Below are positions 1 to 7,134 of a stretch of DNA of 28,876 bases, piece after piece. Origin of the DNA: an uncultured Mollicutes bacterium (GTDB lineage: Bacteria > Bacillota_I > Bacilli_A > RFN20 > CAG-826); contig UQXJ01000016.1 of assembly GCA_900545015.1 (NCBI GenBank), positions 1 through 28,876 on the forward strand, written 5' to 3'. Every line of letters starts with the position of its first letter. Positions within the stretch are counted from its first letter, which is position 1. The notes under the pieces were generated by a model. That model saw nothing but the letters and a program-made list of their open reading frames with translations. It did no database searches and was not told where the DNA came from. The translations under genes and the position numbers were made by a program.

Positions 1-59
1 GACATATCATCATTTAATTTGACAAAATCGTCATTAAATATTTAGGCTAGCGACAATAT

Positions 60-91
60 AATGATGGAGAAAAACGGCTTGCTCCATCATT
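60..91. other. Inverted repeat upstream of the lipoprotein gene
   Basis: A perfect 10-bp inverted repeat (AATGATGGAG, 60-69; CTCCATCATT, 82-91) encloses a 12-nt loop. No T-run follows on either strand, so it is a poor intrinsic terminator. It lies just before a good promoter (99-126), so it may be the end of an upstream transcript that starts outside the window, or an operator. Function unknown. Confidence 0.5.
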
Positions 92-98
92 CTATAAA

Positions 99-126
99 TT
101 GACCAACATTTATTGTTTATTATAAA
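99..126 (+). promoter_or_regulatory. Sigma-A-type promoter for the DUF6273 lipoprotein gene
   Basis: A TTGACC -35 box (99-104), a 16-bp spacer and a TATAAA -10 box (121-126) lie on the plus strand. Transcription would start near 133, leaving a leader of about 115 nt before the ATG at 247. No riboswitch-like fold is evident in that leader. Confidence 0.55.
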
Positions 127-246
127 ATAAAAATAAGACATTACACCTGTTTCATTCCTTTTCAATAAATCATCTTGAGGGATAATAAAATTTATATTTT
201 TGAATCAGAAGGTAATTTTCTAATTTTTGTTTTAAGGAGACTAAAC

Positions 247-1635
247 ATGAAACGACATCATTTATTACTTATCAGTTTTGCCTTATTTGCTTTTTTATTG
301 GTTAGTTGTAATTCTAATGGAGGTAAAAATAATGCACCAGCTATCGAAGAATTATTTACCATAACTTGGAAAAATTATGATGGAACAATTCTAGAGACTG
401 ATAAAAATATTAAAAAAGGTGTTATTCCAACTTATGATGGAACTACTCCTACTAAACCAAGTGATTCTCAATTTACATATACTTTTAAAGGATGGGACCC
501 TGAAATAACTGAGGTTACTAAAGATCAATTTTACATTGCTATTTATTCATCTGAAAAAATTAAAGAAGAGACTTATACAATAACTCGGAAAAATTATGAT
601 GGAACGATTCTAGAAACTGATAAAGATGTTAAAAAAGGTACTATTCCGACTTATGATGGAACTACTCCTACTAAGCCAAGTGACACTGAATTTGCCTTCA
701 CTTTTAAAGGCTGGGATCCTGAAATAACTGAGGTTAGTAAAGACCAAATTTATACTGCTACTTTTACTTCTGAAAAGCTTATTACTGAAGAAGAAAGATA
801 CGCCACTAAGCCTATTATTTCAAGTAACGGTAAAACAATCAAATATGGTTTATATCCACAAACAAACGTCAATGATGAAACATTAATTTCTACTCTAAAT
901 ACATTAACAACAACTCTATCAAATGGATGGTATTTATATGATAATGAATACTATGCAAAAGTCGAAGCAAAACCATATAAAACTACTTATTTTTTCGATA
1001 ACGGGACTCCTATTATTAAAGGACAAACATATTGGTTCAAATGCGAACCTATCGTTTGGAAAATTCTTAATAAAAATAGCAATGAATACTTTATTCTTTC
1101 AGATGTTCTACTTGATGCTCATTGTTTCCATAGTTCAACTGAAGATAGAACTATTGATGAAAAAACTATTTATGCTAATAATTACAAATATAGTGATATC
1201 CGTACATGGTTAAATGACGATTTTTATAATTCAGCATTTGCTCTTGGAAATGCTCATATAAAACTAACAACAGTCGATAATAGCATAAATACTATAAAAG
1301 GCGATGACCCTAAATTTATATGTGAAAATACAGAGGATAAAGTTTACCTACCAAGTTATAAAGATTACTTGACTCCTTCTTATGGGTTCAAAGAAAAGGA
1401 ACTCACATCATTATCTAGATATTGCCAAACAACCGATTGGTCAAGAGCTAGAGGTTCACTTTCTTCAAACGTTGGAGAACAATATCCAAATAACGGTTAT
1501 TATCTAACTCGTTCTCCAAATAATGCAAGTCTTGGTTCTATATGGGGGCCAAACACTGGGGGAGCAATGATTGAATTACGTATTTATGATAAAGATAGTA
1601 GTGTTCGTCCAAGCATTTCAATTAAAATATCTTAA
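247..1635 (+). CDS. Lipoprotein with two InlB-type B-repeats and a DUF6273-like domain
   Basis: This is a predicted surface lipoprotein of 462 aa. The frame is open from 175, but AAGGAG at 234-239 places the start at ATG 247. The N-terminus has basic residues, a hydrophobic stretch and the lipobox LVSC, so it should be lipidated and anchored outside the membrane. Two tandem modules of about 73 aa follow, each built around KNYDGT...LETD...GWDPEITEV, which is the InlB B-repeat (Listeria-Bacteroides repeat) pattern. The C-terminal half contains YGLYPQ, WKIL, DIRTWLND and YYLTRSP motifs typical of DUF6273, a domain common in surface proteins of gut Firmicutes whose function is not known to me. 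The gene stands alone, has its own promoter and runs opposite to its right-hand neighbours. The second repeat has Arg where the first has the usual Trp. Its ligand cannot be predicted. Confidence 0.8.
   Translation: MKRHHLLLISFALFAFLLVSCNSNGGKNNAPAIEELFTITWKNYDGTILETDKNIKKGVIPTYDGTTPTKPSDSQFTYTFKGWDPEITEVTKDQFYIAIYSSEKIKEETYTITRKNYDGTILETDKDVKKGTIPTYDGTTPTKPSDTEFAFTFKGWDPEITEVSKDQIYTATFTSEKLITEEERYATKPIISSNGKTIKYGLYPQTNVNDETLISTLNTLTTTLSNGWYLYDNEYYAKVEAKPYKTTYFFDNGTPIIKGQTYWFKCEPIVWKILNKNSNEYFILSDVLLDAHCFHSSTEDRTIDEKTIYANNYKYSDIRTWLNDDFYNSAFALGNAHIKLTTVDNSINTIKGDDPKFICENTEDKVYLPSYKDYLTPSYGFKEKELTSLSRYCQTTDWSRARGSLSSNVGEQYPNNGYYLTRSPNNASLGSIWGPNTGGAMIELRIYDKDSSVRPSISIKIS
361..798 (+). repeat. 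Two tandem B-repeat units with a 219-bp period
   Basis: Positions 361-579 and 580-798 are direct repeats in register (for example the TTATGATGGAAC core at 375 and 594), exactly 219 bp or 73 codons apart. Most differences are third-position changes, consistent with an older in-frame duplication under selection. The repeats could allow copy-number change by recombination. Confidence 0.75.
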
Positions 1636-1725
1636 TAAGCACTAATATTTCTATTATTTAAGTTGTTATTTCTCTTGCCTTGATTGATTATAAGATTAAT
1701 GATTTTTTTGTGCGTTTTGTAATAC

Positions 1726-1758
1726 AAAAAAAGGACTGATATTTTTGACATCAATCCT
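1726..1758 (-). terminator. Intrinsic terminator after tRNA-Glu, possibly bidirectional
   Basis: On the minus strand a 9-bp stem (AGGATTGAT with ATCAGTCCT, one G-T pair) is followed by a run of seven T. It lies 13 nt past the 3' end of tRNA-Glu. Read on the plus strand the same stem is followed only by GTTGTTT, so it could stop the lipoprotein transcript weakly. Confidence 0.75.
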
Positions 1759-1770
1759 GTTGTTTCAATA

Positions 1771-1847
1771 TGGTACTCTGTACGGGATTCGGACCCGTGA
1801 ATGACGCCTTGAGAGGGCGTTGAGTTAAGCCTCTTCTCCAACAGAGC
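1771..1847 (-). tRNA. tRNA-Glu(CTC)
   Basis: A full cloverleaf can be drawn on the minus strand, including an encoded CCA (1771-1773). The acceptor stem GCTCTGT pairs with ACAGAGT, with a G1-U72 wobble. The D stem is GAG/CTC. The anticodon stem is ACGCC/GGCGT with loop CTCTCAA, giving anticodon CTC. The T arm is ACGGG/CCCGT with loop TCCGAAT. The discriminator is A and the total is 77 nt. CTC reads GAG, the rarer Glu codon in so AT-rich a genome. The gene lies directly downstream of the glutamyl-tRNA synthetase gene on the same strand. The stems rule out a pseudo-tRNA; isotype confidence rests on the anticodon and the Glu-like body. Confidence 0.88.
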
Positions 1848-1898
1848 ATGTCCAAGTGAAATTTTAACAAAAAAAGATAATAATTAACACAATTATTT

Positions 1899-1928
1899 GA
1901 CGCTAGAAGTTAATTCGCTTCTAGCATC
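1899..1928 (-). other. 11-bp hairpin between gltX and tRNA-Glu
   Basis: GATGCTAGAAG and CTTCTAGCGTC (minus strand) form an 11-bp stem with one wobble pair and an 8-nt loop, beginning 10 nt past the gltX stop. No T-run follows on either side, so it is unlikely to terminate efficiently. In a gltX-tRNA-Glu transcript it could be a processing or 3'-end-protecting structure. Confidence 0.6.
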
Positions 1929-1937
1929 AATAGAGTT

Positions 1938-3608
1938 TTATTTAGATAATTGAGTAATAATTGAATCGATTCTATAATCGATTTCATCTTTACCCATAAT
2001 TTGCATAATAGCAAATAAATTAGGTGTAACTCTTCTTAAAGTTAATGCTACACGAATAATTTCACATGCATCATTGACATTTCCAACCCATTTAGTTGGA
2101 TCAGCTTTATAAAGCTTATTGTCTAAACAGAAATTGAATTTGTTGGCGACAACTTTGACGTTGTTAAACCGTGTATTTTCATCGTTTTCAAGTGAATAAC
2201 CACTAGCTTTATATTCTTTTAAGAAATTAATAATTAGATCCTTATCTAATTTTTCGTTAAAATCTAATGTTTCATTGATCAAACTAGAGAATACATCTCT
2301 ATCAAAGAATTTAATCATTGGATAGATATCACTGAATTTAGCGTAGTCTTTTCTAGGATTTTTCTTTTCTCTTTCAATATTCATGATCGAGACAAATTTA
2401 TTGTAGTCTTTTTCAATAAAGTCTTTGAGTTCAGGTGAATATTGTTTGCTCCATTCATAAGCTTTTTTAGAGATTTCGTCTTTATTCATTTTTCCAAGCA
2501 CTTCTTTAGAATAATAATTAAGTTTATCATTATCAAATAATGCTCCATCTAGACTCATTTTCTTAAATGAAAGAATAAAATGAGAAACATCATAGTCTTT
2601 TGATTGAACAATGAAGTCTTCATAATTACTATTTGCAATTGTCATTAAATAAACAAGTAATGCTTGTGGTTCATACCCTTCTTTTAAGAAGTAATCAACG
2701 CTAGCTTCTGGATCTTTTCTCTTTGATAATTTTCTTCTTGTTCCATTATCCATTTTCATAATAACTGGAAGATGAGCATACTTAGGTGTTTTAAATCCTA
2801 ATCGTTTAAAGAGTTCAAGATGGATAGGAAGTGATGGAAGCCATTCTTCACCACGAGTAACATGAGTTGTATGCATAAAATGGTCATCACAAATATGAGC
2901 AAAGTGATATGTAGGAAGTCCATCACTTTTACAAATAACTATATCTTGATCATTTTGAGTAAGTTCAAGATCTCCTCTAATTTCATCATGGCATTTAATT
3001 TTATTTAAGTGATTACCATTTGATTTAAAACGAATAACAAAAGGTTTTCCTTCTTTTATATATTCAATTGCATCGGCAGCACTTAAATCTCTATATTTAG
3101 CATATTTTCCATATACACCTGTGATTTCTTTATTTTTAGATTGTTCTTCTCTTAATTCATTTAATTCTGTTTCTGTCAAAAAGCATGGATAAGCATCACC
3201 TTTAGAAATCATTTCTTTAATAACAGTTTCATAAATTTCTTTTCTTTTTGATTGAACATAAGGACCATAATTTCCTTCTTCATGGTCGCCAAAATATCCT
3301 TCATCAGGATCTATTCCAAATTCATGTAATTGTCTTAATAATAATTTATCGCTGCCTTCAACTTCTCTTTTAGAATCAGTATCTTCAAGACGTGTATAAA
3401 ATATACCACCACTATCTTTAGCTGTTTTATAAGCTACAAGAGATGTAAATAAACTTCCTGTATGTAAAAAACCTGTTGGTGAAGGTGCAAAACGAGTAAC
3501 CCTTCTTCCTTCTCCAAGTTCTCTTTCTGGATATTCTTTTTCTAAATCATCAATTGTCTTAGTAACATTTGGGAAGATTAAATTTGCTAATTCAATTTTT
3601 TTGTCCAT
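1938..3608 (-). CDS. gltX: Glutamyl-tRNA synthetase
   Basis: This class I aminoacyl-tRNA synthetase charges tRNA-Glu (and in many Firmicutes tRNA-Gln) with glutamate in the cytoplasm. The 556-aa product carries the HIGH-type signature in RFAPSPTGFLHTGS (residues 39-52) and the KMSKS-type signature as KLSKRK (293-298). THVTRGEEW (248-256) is the usual motif near the catalytic site. At 556 aa it is longer than the usual 470-490 aa bacterial enzyme. About 35 residues precede the first catalytic strand, and the C-terminal anticodon-binding part is extended. AAGGAG (3618-3623) precedes the ATG by about 9 nt. The gene is divergent from tRNA-Gly and is followed on the same strand by tRNA-Glu(CTC) with no strong terminator between. 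No glutaminyl-tRNA synthetase or GatCAB gene is in the window, so discriminating or non-discriminating charging cannot be decided here. Confidence 0.95.
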   Translation of the reverse strand: MDKKIELANLIFPNVTKTIDDLEKEYPERELGEGRRVTRFAPSPTGFLHTGSLFTSLVAYKTAKDSGGIFYTRLEDTDSKREVEGSDKLLLRQLHEFGIDPDEGYFGDHEEGNYGPYVQSKRKEIYETVIKEMISKGDAYPCFLTETELNELREEQSKNKEITGVYGKYAKYRDLSAADAIEYIKEGKPFVIRFKSNGNHLNKIKCHDEIRGDLELTQNDQDIVICKSDGLPTYHFAHICDDHFMHTTHVTRGEEWLPSLPIHLELFKRLGFKTPKYAHLPVIMKMDNGTRRKLSKRKDPEASVDYFLKEGYEPQALLVYLMTIANSNYEDFIVQSKDYDVSHFILSFKKMSLDGALFDNDKLNYYSKEVLGKMNKDEISKKAYEWSKQYSPELKDFIEKDYNKFVSIMNIEREKKNPRKDYAKFSDIYPMIKFFDRDVFSSLINETLDFNEKLDKDLIINFLKEYKASGYSLENDENTRFNNVKVVANKFNFCLDNKLYKADPTKWVGNVNDACEIIRVALTLRRVTPNLFAIMQIMGKDEIDYRIDSIITQLSK

Positions 3609-3624
3609 TTTTTAAAACTCCTTA

Positions 3625-3654
3625 TTGACATAAACTTTTCAGTTATAATATAAT
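3625..3654 (+). promoter_or_regulatory. Promoter of tRNA-Gly
   Basis: A perfect TTGACA (3625-3630), an 18-bp spacer and a perfect TATAAT (3649-3654) lie on the plus strand. Transcription would start about 3661, only a few bases before the mature tRNA 5' end at 3665. The -35 box sits beside the gltX Shine-Dalgarno on the other strand, so the two genes share a very short divergent control region. Confidence 0.8.
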
Positions 3655-3664
3655 AATCAAGCGC

Positions 3665-3738
3665 GCAGGTGTGGTTCAATGGTAGAACGCAACCTTGCCA
3701 AGGTTGATACGCGGGTTCGATTCCCGTCACTTGCTCCA
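3665..3738 (+). tRNA. tRNA-Gly(GCC)
   Basis: A complete cloverleaf with encoded CCA (3736-3738). The acceptor GCAGGTG pairs with CACTTGC (one G-U pair). The D stem is GTTC/GAAC-type with the GG of the loop present. The anticodon stem CAACC/GGTTG carries loop TTGCCAA, giving anticodon GCC. The T arm is GCGGG/CCCGT with loop TTCGATT. It is a single tRNA unit between its own promoter and terminator. Confidence 0.95.
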
Positions 3739-3751
3739 GACTTGGCTACAT

Positions 3752-3777
3752 AAACACGATTGATTCGTGTTTTTTTT
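3752..3777 (+). terminator. Intrinsic terminator of tRNA-Gly
   Basis: AAACACGA (3752-3759) and TCGTGTTT (3765-3772) form an 8-bp stem with a 5-nt loop. The T-run continues to 3777, 14 nt past the tRNA CCA. Confidence 0.85.
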
Positions 3778-3860
3778 ATACCATTTTTTCGAAGCAAGAT
3801 AAGGACAACACGCAGTTAAATATTTTAACACTTTTGCCCTTTTCTTTTAACTACATTTAT

Positions 3861-3894
3861 AAAAAAAGACAAAAATTTTCTCAATCTTTGTCTT
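3861..3894 (-). terminator. Intrinsic terminator of the 9.4-3.9 kb operon
   Basis: On the minus strand AAGACAAA and TTTGTCTT (3887-3894 with 3866-3873 in plus coordinates) form an 8-bp stem followed by a long T-run (3861-3867). It lies just past the stop of the six-helix membrane protein and closes the operon that begins with the FAD-dependent dehydrogenase. Confidence 0.8.
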
Positions 3895-3901
3895 AATCTT
3901 T

Positions 3902-5161
3902 TTATTCTTTTTTAATGTCATTAGAATCGTCATCTACGTTAGTAGAATTTGATTCATCGTTTTTATTTTCTTCTTTAGTTTCTTCTTTAGAATCTACATT
4001 GTTTGTTGAATCAAAGTCACTTGAAGAATCATTAGAAATGTCTTTCTTTTCATCTTCAGCATCTTCGTCTTTAAAATTAAAAATATTGCCTTTTTTAAAT
4101 TCATCAGAAATGTTTTTAAGATTCCTTTCAGCAGTTTCGATGTTCAATTTATCGATTTCATTTCCTTTTTGAACTTGAGATTTGTAAATATTTAATTCTT
4201 TAGTTGCTGATTCAAGGAAAAATTCTAAGAAATATTGAGAGAATCTAGGCCATATTTTTTCATGATAATTAAAAATTATAGGAATAAATGGAAGACCTAG
4301 TATGCTTCCAACAACAATGCTAGTTAAACTTAAAATATTAATATCTAAATGTGCAGGTCCTAAATAATATAAAAGGAAATAGCTTCCAATAAATCCAATT
4401 AAAAATAATATTAAGCTTGGTAAAGCAGAAAGATAATAACCTTCATAATATTCTTTTCTATGGTTTTTTAAGCCTTTTTTAAATACGTAATCAATAGTTC
4501 TACTAGGAGCATTAAGTAGCATAGGTGCTACATAATATTTAAAACTATTTGTAACGATAGAATGTAAGAAGAAATATGTAGAGAATAATAGAGCTACAAA
4601 ATTGCTTCCCATTTGAATATTTCCAATAAGTACTTCATGTTTTTCAAGTAAAGAATTTAAAGCTTGGGTGTTTCCTTCCGTTGATAGTAGACGATATAAA
4701 TCAACAAAGAAGGTATTTAATTCACCTTTAGTACTAATAGCAATAAGACTAATAATTAGCCCAACAGCAAATTCAGTTAATATATAAACTAAGAAAGCAT
4801 TAATTAGATTACGCCAAACACTTAATATATTTTTAAAAGGTGGTCTTCTTCCTAAAAAATAAGTTTTTAAGAAAGATTTATATGTTATTGAATCTGCTCT
4901 TGGTGAATGTAGACCGCCAGTAATAGCAAAAAAGCTATAAAAGAAAGGTGTCACAAGACTTAAAGTTAAAGATATGCAAATTAAAAACATGACATATCCT
5001 AAAACATTAAGATTATATAAATCGCCAATTTCATTTAAGATAAAGGCAAATACTGCATATACAATTAATAAAGCTACTGTGATGGTTCCACTCATTTTAA
5101 TCGTGAAATATGAATCATCAATAAATGTTTTGTATATATTTTTAAGAGTTTTCTTTTTCAT
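3902..5161 (-). CDS. Six-helix membrane protein with an acidic C-terminal tail
   Basis: I do not recognise the family of this 419-aa protein. About six hydrophobic segments are visible, roughly at residues 23-43, 53-80, 122-143, 187-203, 243-266 and 276-297. A charged cytoplasmic region follows, and the last 60-70 residues are almost entirely D, E, K, S, N and T with no aromatic residues, so they are probably disordered. It is the last gene of its operon, 3 nt after the stop of the NERD-like gene, and no good Shine-Dalgarno lies at standard distance before its ATG, which suggests translational coupling. The layout (polytopic part plus long acidic tail) is like a membrane chaperone or envelope-organising protein, but this is only an impression. 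It is not a transporter I can name. Confidence 0.7.
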   Translation of the reverse strand: MKKKTLKNIYKTFIDDSYFTIKMSGTITVALLIVYAVFAFILNEIGDLYNLNVLGYVMFLICISLTLSLVTPFFYSFFAITGGLHSPRADSITYKSFLKTYFLGRRPPFKNILSVWRNLINAFLVYILTEFAVGLIISLIAISTKGELNTFFVDLYRLLSTEGNTQALNSLLEKHEVLIGNIQMGSNFVALLFSTYFFLHSIVTNSFKYYVAPMLLNAPSRTIDYVFKKGLKNHRKEYYEGYYLSALPSLILFLIGFIGSYFLLYYLGPAHLDINILSLTSIVVGSILGLPFIPIIFNYHEKIWPRFSQYFLEFFLESATKELNIYKSQVQKGNEIDKLNIETAERNLKNISDEFKKGNIFNFKDEDAEDEKKDISNDSSSDFDSTNNVDSKEETKEENKNDESNSTNVDDDSNDIKKE

Positions 5162-5164
5162 TAT

Positions 5165-5848
5165 TTAAAATACATTGTCTCCTGTATCTTCAATAACTCT
5201 ATTTCTACCATAGAGTTTAGAAATGTCTTGAACAGCATATTCAAGTTGTCTTTGATCCATCTTTTTGACATTACGTTTTTCAATCATTTTAATTAATTTC
5301 TTTAAATTCTTTTTTGAAACAATAAAACTATTATCTTTATTTAAATCTTGAGCATTTTTAATGATGCAATTATCATTAACAATAACGATTGAAATAAAGA
5401 ATGATTGATCAATTTGTGTAATTAATGAGAGCTTTTCAACACGCTTTTCATTAATAAGCATTGGATTTTCCATTTCATACTTTTTGTTATCGCTAGAATA
5501 GAAAAACCACATTGCGTCATCTTTTTTTCCATCAATTGCACCACGATAATATCTGTCTTTGATAACATAAATGTATTTTTCGCCAAATAATACGTGATCA
5601 ATTCTACAAACAAGTTGATTGTTATTACGAATAACAAGATTATTAATTAAATAATAATCATTTATATCAGCGATTTTTCTAATTTGACGATAATAAATTT
5701 TTTGGAAATTTTTAAAAGCATAATGTTTTTTAATAGAAGGATAAAGGATTAAAAATAGCAAAAAGATGCAAATTAGAATAATTCCAATTACAAATACAGT
5801 AAATCCAACAGGATTCTCATCATAATTTAAAAAATCGACAAATTGCAT
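5165..5848 (-). CDS. Membrane-anchored NERD-like protein with altered active-site residues
   Basis: The 227-aa product has one N-terminal membrane helix (about residues 14-35) and a cytoplasmic domain that fits the NERD (nuclease-related) pattern: IDHVLFG (83-89), VIKDRYYRGAIDG (95-107) and NPMLINEKRVEKL (128-140). In typical NERD domains the second motif reads like V-I-E-x-K, with the Glu and Lys in the nuclease-type active site. Here those positions hold Lys97 and Arg99, while Asp84 is kept. The fold is therefore probably present but catalysis is doubtful. GAAGG precedes the ATG. It lies 19 nt after deoD and 3 nt before the six-helix membrane protein, which suggests they act together at the membrane. 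The NERD assignment comes from motif reading alone. Confidence 0.65.
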   Translation of the reverse strand: MQFVDFLNYDENPVGFTVFVIGIILICIFLLFLILYPSIKKHYAFKNFQKIYYRQIRKIADINDYYLINNLVIRNNNQLVCRIDHVLFGEKYIYVIKDRYYRGAIDGKKDDAMWFFYSSDNKKYEMENPMLINEKRVEKLSLITQIDQSFFISIVIVNDNCIIKNAQDLNKDNSFIVSKKNLKKLIKMIEKRNVKKMDQRQLEYAVQDISKLYGRNRVIEDTGDNVF

Positions 5849-5867
5849 CTTTTACCTTCTTTATAAA

Positions 5868-6572
5868 TTAAGCAAGAGTTAAAGCAAGTTCAACCATTCT
5901 AATAAGGTTGTGACTTCTTTCTTCTTGAGTCATTTCTTTTTCTTTATTAACAAAAGAATCACTGACTGTTAATAAGCATAACGCTTTTTTATGAAGTCTC
6001 ATAGCATTTAAGAAAAGTCCATAACTTTCCATTTCAACGCCTAAGATGCCAAGTTCCATAGGAATTTTATAAAAATCTTTATCTGGATCATAAAAAATAT
6101 CGCTACTAAAAATAGGTCCAACATGAACTGGAATGTTATTCTTTTTAGCATTTTCATAAGCTAAATTCATTAACCCAAAGTCACTGCATGGAGAAACTTT
6201 AATTCCTTTATTTTCATAATAATTTCCATAATTAGAATTTGTTGATGCACTTGTTGAAATAATAACATCGCCTACATGGCATTCTTTTTGATAACTTCCA
6301 CATGTTCCAATTCTAATAATATTTTCTACTCCATATTGAGTAAATAATTCATAGCTATAAATAGAAATTGATGGGACTCCCATACCACTAGCCATAACGC
6401 TAATTTCTTTTCCATCTTTTGTATGGCCAGTATAGCCTAAAATTCCTCTTACACTAGTAACTTCGACATAATCTTTTAAAAATGTTGTAGCAATCCATTT
6501 TGCTCTTAATGGATCTCCTGGCATTAATACTGTTTTTGCAAATTTTGCATCGTTAGCAATGTGTGTTGACAT
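5868..6572 (-). CDS. deoD: Purine-nucleoside phosphorylase, DeoD type
   Basis: DeoD phosphorolyses purine (deoxy)ribonucleosides to free base and (deoxy)ribose-1-phosphate in purine salvage and is normally a cytoplasmic hexamer. The 234 aa is the standard length. Visible signatures are GDPLRAK (19-25, phosphate binding), RIGTCGS (87-93), GVEMES (178-183, ribose and base contact) and TVSDS (202-206) with the catalytic Asp205. AAAGGAG precedes the ATG. The first 20 nt overlap the end of the upstream unknown gene, so translation is probably coupled. It sits in an operon with cdaA; both genes concern purine nucleotides, although no direct functional link is established. Confidence 0.95.
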   Translation of the reverse strand: MSTHIANDAKFAKTVLMPGDPLRAKWIATTFLKDYVEVTSVRGILGYTGHTKDGKEISVMASGMGVPSISIYSYELFTQYGVENIIRIGTCGSYQKECHVGDVIISTSASTNSNYGNYYENKGIKVSPCSDFGLMNLAYENAKKNNIPVHVGPIFSSDIFYDPDKDFYKIPMELGILGVEMESYGLFLNAMRLHKKALCLLTVSDSFVNKEKEMTQEERSHNLIRMVELALTLA

Positions 6573-7134
6573 ACTGTTTTTCTCCTTTTTCTAAAATATA
6601 TTTGTCTAAATCACTGAGATTTAGTTCTTGATAATTACGTTTTTCGATATAAAACTTTCCATTTAATTTTATATCTCGTTTTTCTAATTCAACATAATAA
6701 ATTAAATATATTACGTGTGAATTATTTAGTTTTTCATTAATTAAATTATTAGCAATAAGATTTGTTCTATTTATAGCATCCACTAAATTAATTGTTTTAG
6801 TTTCTAAGCCAAATTTAATTAATCTTTCTTTTATTGATTCTTCGATACTAAGATTTAAATCTGGAGTGAATGTAATAAACGAATCGACTTTTTTGGTATT
6901 TTTAATAATAAAGTCTTCCTTATCTTTAATAATTAATTTAACAAATAGAGAAGAATTAATATTAGGATTAAAGTCATTCAATGTATTGAAGTCGTTAATT
7001 AATTCTAATGTCTTCTCTTTAATTTTATCGAGTTCGGCTTCCTCCTCTTTTCCAAGCTTTGCAAAAGCTTTATGTACATTTAAAGATACTAATACATCAA
7101 TTAAATATGAAAACAAATAAGTTTTATCCTTCAA
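6553..7134 (-). CDS. Unknown soluble protein with a TTG start, after cdaA
   Basis: This 193-aa protein has no signal peptide or membrane helix and I do not recognise it. The longest open frame starts at a GTG at 7164 inside cdaA. A GGAGG Shine-Dalgarno (7143-7147) sits 8 nt before a TTG at 7132-7134, which makes TTG 7134 the likely start and limits the overlap with cdaA to 11 nt. The first third is helical and charged (residues about 15-45); the rest alternates strands and helices and ends in the tail that overlaps deoD. The stretch from about residue 120 on (ANNLINEKL, HVIYLIYYVEL, NLSDLDKYI) vaguely recalls the second half of a NUDIX fold but lacks a NUDIX box. It occupies the place after cdaA where cdaR is usual, yet it is soluble and not a YbbR/CdaR protein. 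Confidence 0.7.
   Translation of the reverse strand: MKDKTYLFSYLIDVLVSLNVHKAFAKLGKEEEAELDKIKEKTLELINDFNTLNDFNPNINSSLFVKLIIKDKEDFIIKNTKKVDSFITFTPDLNLSIEESIKERLIKFGLETKTINLVDAINRTNLIANNLINEKLNNSHVIYLIYYVELEKRDIKLNGKFYIEKRNYQELNLSDLDKYILEKGEKQYVNTHC

Noticed and set aside
361..798. CRISPR-like or mobile repeat
   Set aside because: The two 219-bp units are in-frame protein modules with mainly synonymous differences; there are no short spaced repeats, transposase genes or terminal inverted repeats anywhere in the window.
1632..1841. 69-aa minus-strand open frame over the tRNA-Glu region
   Set aside because: It runs through the tRNA gene and its terminator and has no ribosome site; it is a by-product of those elements.
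3915..4172. Ser/Leu-rich 85-aa plus-strand open frame
   Set aside because: It is the complement of the Asp/Glu/Asn-rich tail of the membrane protein on the other strand; low-complexity shadow without a Shine-Dalgarno.
5148..5176. Four-codon leader peptide (ATG TAT TTT AAA TAA) overlapping the start of the six-helix membrane protein gene
   Set aside because: The AGGAG before it is only 3 nt from its ATG, too close for normal use; simple coupling to the NERD-like gene explains the arrangement.
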